DNA from: an uncultured bacterium
GTDB lineage: Bacteria > Bacteroidota > Bacteroidia > Bacteroidales > Bacteroidaceae
Length of the DNA stretch: 37,417 nucleotides
NCBI GenBank assembly: GCA_946188155.1
Contig: CAMHUC010000033.1
Coordinates: 1-37,417, forward strand
Direction: 5' to 3'
Below the pieces are notes generated by a model that saw only the letters and a program-made list of their open reading frames with translations, searched no databases and was not told where the DNA came from. The translations under genes were made by a program, and so were the position numbers. Shown here piece after piece: positions 32,689 to 37,417 of this stretch. The first letter of the stretch is position 1. Each line of letters starts with the position of its first letter.

Positions 32689-32888
32689 AACTACAAACTA
32701 CAAACTACATTTAGTAATTTGGGAATTTCAGCGTCAGCGGATTTTTAATTTATTATATATTATAATATATAATAAATTAAATATATATAATATATATACA
32801 TACCATTATAAATATTTCTCCTCCCTCCCCTCATTAAGGCGGGGGGGAGACAAATGAAATAGTGAAATGTAGTTTGTAGTTTGTAGTT
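32689..32888. repeat. 24-bp perfect inverted repeat enclosing an AT-rich palindrome
   Basis: The left arm (32689-32712) is three AACTACA heptamers plus TTT; the right arm (32865-32888) is its exact reverse complement. A further 17-bp copy in left-arm orientation lies at 34610-34626, after the DUF3987 fragment. The 152 bp between the arms are AT-rich and end in a CTCCTCCCTCCCCT tract and a G7 run. Confidence 0.9.
32744..32781. repeat. 38-bp perfect A+T palindrome
   Basis: TTTAATTTATTATATATTA followed immediately by its reverse complement, no spacer. It can form a cruciform; AT-only palindromes of this length are unusual. Confidence 0.95.
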
Positions 32889-32934
32889 ACACAGTGTACA
32901 CAGGAGGTCAGGAACGATGTGTAAACATAACACG

Positions 32935-32981
32935 GGGACGGTTCTTTTGTTATCGTGTTCAGATAACAAAAGAACCGTCCC
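32935..32981. repeat. REP-like hairpin, copy 1
   Basis: GGGACGGTTCTTTTGTTATC (32935-32954), loop GTGTTCA, then the exact reverse complement (32962-32981). Copy 2 is at 35237-35284. Confidence 0.93.
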
Positions 32982-32985
32982 TTTG

Positions 32986-33162
32986 TTATTTGCGTTCTAC
33001 GGGGAGCTGACGGGCGACGCTGCGAGCAAGAACCGCGACACGCAGTACTACCAGCAACAGCCTTACATGGTGAAGGGGTTCTGGCGACACCGCACGTGGT
33101 GCGAGGGCAACGAACGGCACGAGAACTCGTTCTACATCACTGACATTCAGACGCTTGGCTGA
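32986..33162 (+). pseudogene. C-terminal gene remnant, unrecognised
   Basis: An open frame reads FAFYGELTGDAASKNRDTQY, YQQQPYMVKGFWRHRTWCE, GNERHENSFYITDIQTLG and a stop. Composition and codon use look like a real protein C-terminus. Upstream the frame enters the REP-like hairpin, so the front of the gene is lost or replaced. I do not recognise the family. It lies 59 bp before the BT4734-like gene on the same strand and may belong to the same cassette. Confidence 0.45.
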
Positions 33163-33221
33163 CGGCTGTGCTATTTGCATCTAATAGTAAAAAAGTAAAT
33201 CCGTAAATAGTAAATCGCATC

Positions 33222-34019
33222 ATGTTTACATTTCAAGAAAACACGCATTTCTCTCAGGCTCTTCCTTGTACTAAGGAGGAGTTCTTGGAGCAGGTGAGAA
33301 AGCCGAACACGGCTTGGAGGATCGACGCGCGTCGGGCTGTGTTGGCCGCCGTGGAGGCCTCGCGGACGGAGGGAGCGGCCGCCCTGCAGCGGTGGCTCGA
33401 CTCGACTGACTACCAGCGGTTCCTGAGCAGGAAGGAGGGGCTGAAGAAGGAGTCGGCACGGCGGGCGTGGCAGCAGAAGAGCGACGTCGAGTGGCTGCTG
33501 GCCTACGCCCAGGAGGTGAAGGACAACTCGTTGGCCTTCATCTACTGCTGCCGTGAGTTCGACGAGACGCTGACGGAGAAGGGGAAGCCCTTCCGTCACC
33601 GGAGGCTGGCGGAGTGCCACCTGAACGGGCTGGTGATGCTCGACCTGGACCACGTGGAGAACCCGATGCAGGTGTGGTGGAAGCTGCGCGGCATGAGGGA
33701 GCTGATGGCGCGCACGAAGCTGGTACACATCACCTCGTCGCAGCGGGGCATCCGCATCGTGTTCACCGCCAATGCCGAGGACGGCAACCTGGCCGACAAC
33801 CAGATCGTGTTCGCCCGGGCCCTGGGCTACAAGGCCGACGAGAGCTGCATCGACGCCACGCGCAACTCGTTTGCGCCGAAGGAGGAGGACATACTGTATA
33901 TCGACGAAACCATTTTTGACTATTATGACGAGGACTATGACAAGAAGTTTACCCCGATGTATCGGGAAAAGAGGACTCAGCCGCTGCATCACGCGTTTGA
34001 TGCTGACGGAACTGCGTAA
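33222..34019 (+). CDS. BT4734/VirE N-terminal domain protein (N-terminal part of a split gene)
   Basis: 265 residues matching the BT4734-like N-terminal domain: primase-like features LNGLVMLDLDHVENP (acidic DLD) near 138-148, and VHITSSQRGIRIVF, close to the archaeo-eukaryotic primase-type SxxGxH/R pattern. ALGYKADESCIDATRNSFAPKEEDILYID leads to the domain end. Intact homologues continue into a DUF3987 helicase-like region with a P-loop; here the frame stops at 34019 and only a DUF3987-like tail follows in another frame. The first domain is complete and might be expressed alone. Such cassettes recur across Bacteroidales; their function is unknown. Confidence 0.75.
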   Translation: MFTFQENTHFSQALPCTKEEFLEQVRKPNTAWRIDARRAVLAAVEASRTEGAAALQRWLDSTDYQRFLSRKEGLKKESARRAWQQKSDVEWLLAYAQEVKDNSLAFIYCCREFDETLTEKGKPFRHRRLAECHLNGLVMLDLDHVENPMQVWWKLRGMRELMARTKLVHITSSQRGIRIVFTANAEDGNLADNQIVFARALGYKADESCIDATRNSFAPKEEDILYIDETIFDYYDEDYDKKFTPMYREKRTQPLHHAFDADGTA

Positions 34020-34605
34020 GTACACACCCACTGACCTTGAGGGCGACACCAGGCTGAAGACATGGGCCTACCGCCTGGACAAGGTGGCAGGGGAGCTGCC
34101 CCTATGGCCTATCGTGGAAACGGCGTGGGAGTGGACTCGCGACCACTTCCTGCTGGCCAAGCTCAACGATGACGACAAGGCCGACCGTATGCTCTGTCTG
34201 CGAGTAAGTTACTACGGCATCTGCATAGCGGCCCCCTTCATCGTGATGAGGCACTGGGACCAGTGGCAGCAGGACAGGACGCTGCCCATCGACGATACGG
34301 ACAAGCGCCTGTCGGAACTCATCATGGACATCCAGCATGCCTGCTCACGCTACTTCTTCTACGAGTATGCCAAGGCCTACTACGACAACAAGACGCGCGA
34401 CGCCCTGGCAGGCGGCAGGAATAAAAGGACAAAGACGCGAGCCTCTTACAACGCGCTGCCCAAGGAATTTGAGCTGGAAGATGTGGAAAAGTGCTATGGA
34501 GTCACTCATGGGAATGCTACAGTCATTGTTGTACGCCTGGTAAAAGAAGGGCTGGTGGAGAGAATCGCCAAGGGGAAGTATAAAAAGAAGTGTACCGTCA
34601 TTTAA
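34000..34605 (+). pseudogene. DUF3987 C-terminal part, detached from its N-terminus
   Basis: From ATG 34000 the frame encodes 201 residues, helical and Trp/Tyr-rich: RLKTWAYRLDKVAGELPLWP, DKADRMLCLRVSYYGICIA, SRYFFYEYAKAYYDNKTRD, then a winged-helix-like end (VEKCYGVTHGNATVIVVRLVKEGLVERIAKGKY). This resembles the C-terminus of DUF3987 proteins that normally follow the BT4734 domain. No Walker A motif is present in either piece, so the motor region has been deleted. The overlap of 20 bp with the previous ORF could allow translational coupling. Pseudogene is the simplest reading, a minimised two-protein version is possible. Confidence 0.55.
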
Positions 34606-34609
34606 TGCC

Positions 34610-34626
34610 AACTACAAACTACATTT
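34610..34626. repeat. Third copy of the AACTACA heptamer arm
   Basis: AACTACAAACTACATTT, identical to the inner 17 bp of the arm at 32689-32712 and inverted relative to 32865-32888. The two inverted copies bracket 32889-34609. ATTGACA/ATTGATA heptamers follow at 34632-34659. Confidence 0.85.
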
Positions 34627-34658
34627 GAAGAATTGACAATTGATAATTGATAATTGAG

Positions 34659-35226
34659 ATGAAAGAAGAAAACATTGACAAAGGTATGAAGCTCTCCGAG
34701 CACCTGGCTTCGCCGAGCGTGGCTTCGCTCAGCCATTTGAGTGAACTCGACGGCGTTCGCTTATCGCCACACTTTACGCTCGGAGAGATGACCAAGACGA
34801 GTTATGACACGCGGGACGGCAACATGCCCGACCCTGTAGCGATAGGGAACCTGAGGCGGCTGTGCGAGGACTGGCTGGAGGACTTGCGCTACTCGTACAA
34901 CACGCTGTACGGAGACCTTCGGGGGCGCAGGGGCTGCTCAGGAAGAGATCCCCGTAGTGATCAACAGCACGTACCGCTCGGCGGAGGTGAACCACCGGTG
35001 CAGGGGCTCGCCCACGAGCAACCACCTGACGGGCTGTGCCGCCGACATACGCTGCATGGGGCCGGAGCAGCTGATACGCTACGGGGCCATCCTGCTCGAC
35101 ATGGCCGACGGCAAGCGGCAGGCGTTCGACGAGCTGCTCTTCGAGCGGAGGGGCACGACGTACTGGATTCACCTGGCGGTGCGCCCTGAGGGCAACCGCC
35201 GGAGGATAGCCTTCGACATGCGCTGA
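34659..35226 (+). pseudogene. M15-family D-Ala-D-Ala carboxypeptidase-like metallopeptidase, frameshifted
   Basis: The first frame (ATG 34659) gives MKLSEHLASPSV.. and LSPHFTLGEMTKTSYDTRDG up to about 34920. The second gives GAGAAQEEIPVVINSTYRSA, SNHLTGCAADIRC and TYWIHLAVRPEGNRRRIAF to the stop at 35226. The Zn-ligand pattern H-x6-D (NHLTGCAAD) and the later His (WIH) are all in the second frame. Removing one G from the G5 run at 34921-34925 joins the frames perfectly, so this is a recent lesion, a slippage site, or a sequencing error. The protein should cleave peptidoglycan stem peptides. An extra stretch of about 24 residues with a TGGCTTCGC direct repeat sits between KLSEH and FTLGEM compared with my recollection of relatives. 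Confidence 0.8.
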
Positions 35227-35236
35227 CATCACGGAA

Positions 35237-35284
35237 GGACGGTTCTTTTGTTATCGCGTCAATGGGATAACAAAAGAACCGTCC
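35237..35284. repeat. REP-like hairpin, copy 2
   Basis: GGACGGTTCTTTTGTTATC (35237-35255), 10-nt loop, and its exact reverse complement (35266-35284). The arms are identical to copy 1 over 19 bp; only the loop differs. A C8 run follows. Confidence 0.93.
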
Positions 35285-35310
35285 CCCCCCTCCGTGTCGC
35301 ATCACTGGGA

Positions 35311-35334
35311 AACAAGAAGAGCCGTCCCTCTGTT
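35311..35334. repeat. Degenerate half copy of the REP-like element
   Basis: AACAAGAAGAGCCGTCCC then TCTGTT resembles the right arm and flank of copy 1 (AACAAAAGAACCGTCCC then TTTGTT). Confidence 0.6.
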
Positions 35335-35411
35335 GGCATCATGTCTGAAATGTAAATCTTTGGTAAACGGTGTGTTTCCCCTGTTTGGGGGACAGACCCG
35401 CTGTGCGCTAG

Positions 35412-35552
35412 TTCGTGGACTGTGCCTTCAAGGCTAATGCCCGCTATATCGTCACACAAGACCATCATTACGATGTTCTGAAACAAACACCGTTTCCTTT
35501 CATTGATGTGATTGACATCGATGAATTTGTCAAAGTACTGAAAAGCAGATAG
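35412..35552 (+). pseudogene. C-terminal remnant of a PIN-domain toxin
   Basis: 46 codons with no start and an in-frame stop immediately upstream: FVDCAFKANARYIVTQDHHY, DVLKQTPFPFIDVIDIDEFV, KVLKSR. This matches the end of PIN-family toxin components (D-C-A...A-YIVT-D-H...L...FP...V..I.EF), including the conserved Asp residues of the RNase active site in FVDCA and TQDHH. The N-terminal half and any antitoxin gene are absent, so it is a dead fragment. Confidence 0.65.
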
Positions 35553-35556
35553 ACCT

Positions 35557-35727
35557 TTATTCATCGTCGTCTGCCTCTTCACCGTTGTTGTGGAAGTTGA
35601 TGTAGCCGATGGCCTCGCGCTCTTCCCGCGTCAGGCCGTAGAGGTCGGAGATGCGCTGGCCGATGGCCTTGGCCTTCTCGTCGGAGTGTTCTTTCTGGAT
35701 GTCGAGCACAAGGGTACGGGCATAAAA
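35557..35727 (-). pseudogene. C-terminal remnant, possibly of a DNA methyltransferase
   Basis: 56 codons in frame to the stop: FYARTLVLDIQKEHSDEKA, KAIGQRISDLYGLTREERE, AIGYINFHNNGEEADDDE. The I..LYGLT.EE pattern and acidic end are like the tails of N6-adenine methyltransferase/type IIG restriction enzymes in this phylum. The fragment lies directly downstream of the HUH transposase stop, on the same strand; the upstream part of its gene is missing. Assignment is tentative. Confidence 0.4.
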
Positions 35728-35749
35728 GGGGCAGCCCCCTGTACATGCT

Positions 35750-36772
35750 TCAGCTATTGTATGAGTGGCGTAAGCCTTGCACCGACACGTGTGTTGTATG
35801 GCAGATGGCACAGACAGTCTCAGCCAGTCGATTGAGGTAATGAAAGCGTTCGTATGAACTTGCGAACGAAGGCATATCATCTGGCCATGGAGCGAGAATA
35901 AGAAGCGATCCATAGGCACAAGCCTCGAAACGGCTGCGCTCTGGTTTCCAATAACGGCCAATAGGGTCTGCTTGAAGGTGAATCAGTCGTAGCCCCTGTT
36001 TTAATGCCATATTCTTGATACGTTTCTCGCATTCGGATACGCCAGGAGTTACCAGTACGTCCCCGCCTTGTGCTGCCAATACCAGGCGCTGACTCTCCGC
36101 TTTCCAGAAATCCGTGTTTTCTGTGGGTATGCCATCTGTATAGCGGTGGAACATCACTTGCTCTTTCTCTGGCTGACGAAGAAGGAGCAAGTTGCCGAAG
36201 GCACTGTAGCGCGTGCCGCCAATGGTGATGCACAACGAGCGCTGAAACAGATCGGGATATTCGCGCCGCATCATGTAGCGCCGCGGATTATCGCGGAGAT
36301 AGCGCTTCCAACTGTCCAGTTGTCCGTCGCGCATGAGGATGTGGTCATTGTAGTTGGGTTCGAAGAGAGGACGGCGATGTTCTGAGGCTGACGCCACAGA
36401 CACGGTGGCATCCTGCCCCCACCAGGCGCGGCTGACACCGCCTTTGAAAGCACCAACGATGATACCTAGATGTTTGCCTTTGGGCAATGGCTGGTTGATG
36501 CGGATAATCATGTGCAGATGGTCTGGCATAAGACACACCTGCCAAACATCGACCATCGGATAGTAATGATGTATCTTGGGTATCTCAACGTCGAGAACAG
36601 CCTGCCCCAGGGCCGATGGCCTGAGCCGAGGTCGGTCTCCAGAGCCCCTGACGGTGCCTACAACATCTCCAAAGACAGGCTGACGCCCAGCCACCACTAT
36701 GGTCACCTCGTATGTTCCTGGCACGGCATAGTTATGCCCATACATGCGGCGTGTCTGACAACTCTCAATCAT
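35750..36772 (-). CDS. REP-associated tyrosine transposase-like HUH protein with extra C-terminal domain
   Basis: 340 residues. The N-terminal part (about 1-190) is a Y1/IS200-like HUH domain: the metal-binding HUH motif is His85-Leu-His87 in CLMPDHLHMIIRI, and Tyr158 in SWKRYLRDNPRRY is the likely nucleophile. IVGAFKGGVSRAWW (105-118) and SAFGNLLLL are also typical. A further domain of about 110 residues (GGDVLVTPGVSECEKRIKN, LRLIHLQADPIGRYWKPERS, GSLLILAPWP) looks Rossmann-like and recalls DprA/LOG-type folds; plain IS200 TnpA lacks it. It is a single-copy gene without IS ends or TnpB, as RAYTs are, and REP-like hairpins lie about 0.5 and 2.8 kb beyond its 3' end. The frame appears intact. 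Confidence 0.78.
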   Translation of the reverse strand: MIESCQTRRMYGHNYAVPGTYEVTIVVAGRQPVFGDVVGTVRGSGDRPRLRPSALGQAVLDVEIPKIHHYYPMVDVWQVCLMPDHLHMIIRINQPLPKGKHLGIIVGAFKGGVSRAWWGQDATVSVASASEHRRPLFEPNYNDHILMRDGQLDSWKRYLRDNPRRYMMRREYPDLFQRSLCITIGGTRYSAFGNLLLLRQPEKEQVMFHRYTDGIPTENTDFWKAESQRLVLAAQGGDVLVTPGVSECEKRIKNMALKQGLRLIHLQADPIGRYWKPERSRFEACAYGSLLILAPWPDDMPSFASSYERFHYLNRLAETVCAICHTTHVSVQGLRHSYNS

Positions 36773-36792
36773 AATTCTGCCCTATTACCTTG

Positions 36793-36800
36793 CAAAGGTA
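36793..36800 (-). promoter_or_regulatory. -7 box for the HUH transposase gene
   Basis: Minus-strand TACCTTTG, 20 bp before the ATG at 36772. Confidence 0.55.
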
Positions 36801-36851
36801 CAGCTTTCCATCGAAAAATCCCCTCTTTTGCTTTATCAACCCTCTTTTTCT

Positions 36852-36971
36852 TCATTTTTTTAACATTAGAAAGATGATATCGCCAATGCGCTCATATTCC
36901 TCTTTCGTTATTGGTGTCGCAAGGTCTACGATGAGGACTTCATCATAGGTCAGGCCGTAGAGGTTGTAGAC
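36852..36971 (-). pseudogene. C-terminal remnant of a DNA methyltransferase/restriction enzyme
   Basis: 39 codons follow an in-frame stop: VYNLYGLTYDEVLIVDLATP, then ITKEEYERIGDIIFLMLKK. The VYNLYGLT-(Y/E)-DE-(V/I)-xIV end followed by TPIT.EEYE is how I recall many Eco57I-type or N6-adenine methylases ending. It overlaps the 3' end of the XRE gene in another frame. Its own N-terminal body is absent. Confidence 0.5.
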
Positions 36972-37155
36972 TCAAAGAGCCGACGACCTTCTCAGGCAGT
37001 AATATCTCAGCTATGCGTTCATACTGCGTGAGGGTGGCTCCGCTGGTTCCCTTGGCCACTTGTCCTGCGTATTGCGACGATGTGCCCATCTGGTCGGCCA
37101 GCCACTGATTTGTACGGCCTTGCTCCCGCATAACGCGTTTCAGTTGTAGTTCCAT
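36943..37155 (-). CDS. XRE-family helix-turn-helix protein
   Basis: 70 residues, mostly one HTH: QLKRVMREQGRTNQWLADQMG (helices 1-2), TSSQYAGQVAKGTSG (recognition helix region), TLTQYERIAEILLP. The ending PLRPDL may result from reading into the methylase-tail fragment, so the C-terminus may not be original. It is probably a small transcriptional regulator of the adjacent locus. The stop of the partial ORF upstream is 24 bp away, suggesting one operon. Confidence 0.7.
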   Translation of the reverse strand: MELQLKRVMREQGRTNQWLADQMGTSSQYAGQVAKGTSGATLTQYERIAEILLPEKVVGSLSLQPLRPDL

Positions 37156-37179
37156 TGTTGTTATGCTTTGTTAGTCATT

Positions 37180-37417
37180 TCATTCCTTAATTTTCTTCTC
37201 CCATTCCTCTATAAAAAGCAGGTATTGGTTCAGTGCTGCCGACATGGAGTGGTGCTTGCGGTCGTTCTCAGCCGCGTAGGCTTGTGAGGCATTCAGCATG
37301 TCAATACAGAGGCGTACGTCTTCTGACGATGTATAGCTGAAGATAGAGTCGGCAAGGGCATCTACTTCCTGTTTTCCGCACGATTTTGTCACCAAAAAGT
37401 CATTCCGCTGTAAATAA
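37180..37417 (-). CDS. C-terminal part of an unrecognised protein (runs off the right edge)
   Basis: The frame is open to the window edge and no good start is seen inside, so the gene begins beyond it. Visible residues include YLQRNDFLVTKSCGKQEVDA, then LADSIFSYTSSEDVRLCID, and end NQYLLFIEEWEKKIKE. It is helical and charged. The AALNQYLLFIEE end resembles C-termini of nuclease-associated or mobile-element proteins, but no family can be assigned. It is upstream of the XRE gene on the same strand. Confidence 0.6.
   Translation of the reverse strand, partial: YLQRNDFLVTKSCGKQEVDALADSIFSYTSSEDVRLCIDMLNASQAYAAENDRKHHSMSAALNQYLLFIEEWEKKIKE

Noticed and set aside
32744..32781. Replication origin
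   Set aside because: AT-rich palindrome only. No dnaA boxes, dnaA gene or other origin context is visible.
35750..36772. Complete IS200/IS605 insertion sequence
   Set aside because: No TnpB gene and no clear IS ends adjacent to the ORF; length and extra domain fit a single-copy RAYT-like gene better.

Overview
The window looks like a chromosomal segment of a Bacteroidales bacterium, probably Prevotellaceae or a near relative. Coding regions are GC-rich and spacers AT-rich. Promoters have the Bacteroidetes form TTTG-N18-20-TAnnTTTG, and few genes have a Shine-Dalgarno sequence. The gene families are typical of the phylum: TamL-type Omp85 lipoprotein, DUF5103, a COX24-like ribosomal peptide, a smalltalk peptide, and a BT4734/DUF3987 cassette. 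Genus-level placement is inference.

Positions 1-12490 are core housekeeping. On the minus strand are the start of a COX24-like peptide, HU, a lipoprotein with a type II pantothenate kinase and a histidine phosphatase, tRNA-Phe, riboflavin synthase with a candidate 48-codon ORF in its leader, and clpC. On the plus strand are an MFS transporter, gyrA and a periplasmic TPR-like protein that ends at a strong terminator. Positions 12490-13080 hold no gene that I can support.

Positions 13080-22250 hold an unusual membrane sensor fused to an AraC-type DNA-binding domain without a kinase, then DUF5103 and galE (divergent), a SpoU-type rRNA methyltransferase and a TamL-like Omp85 lipoprotein (divergent from a 16-bp inverted repeat), and a WalJ/YycJ-like metallo-beta-lactamase-fold protein.

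Positions 22267-29797 are a leucine operon: promoter, leader peptide, attenuator, leuA, leuC, leuD, a second LeuA-family synthase (probably citramalate synthase), leuB and a TPR protein. The 26-residue leader has two adjacent Leu codons and four consecutive Ile codons before an antiterminator/terminator pair. Ile control makes sense if the second synthase lets LeuCDB also make 2-oxobutyrate for isoleucine. serC and serA follow under their own promoter; SerA has Lys where the usual catalytic His should be.

Positions 32000-37417 are an accessory region full of decayed genes and palindromes: a smalltalk peptide, gene remnants, a split BT4734/DUF3987 protein, a frameshifted M15 peptidase, a PIN-toxin tail, two tails ending in YGLT-type motifs like those of DNA methyltransferases, an HUH (RAYT-like) transposase with an extra C-terminal domain, an XRE regulator and a partial ORF. 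Two near-identical 19-20 bp hairpins flank the BT4734/M15 block and look like REP elements.

A theme across the window is short tandem repeats with a 7-8 bp period. They fill spacers (21 exact heptamers at 15594-15740) and also occur inside two coding regions, where loss or gain of a unit would shift the frame.
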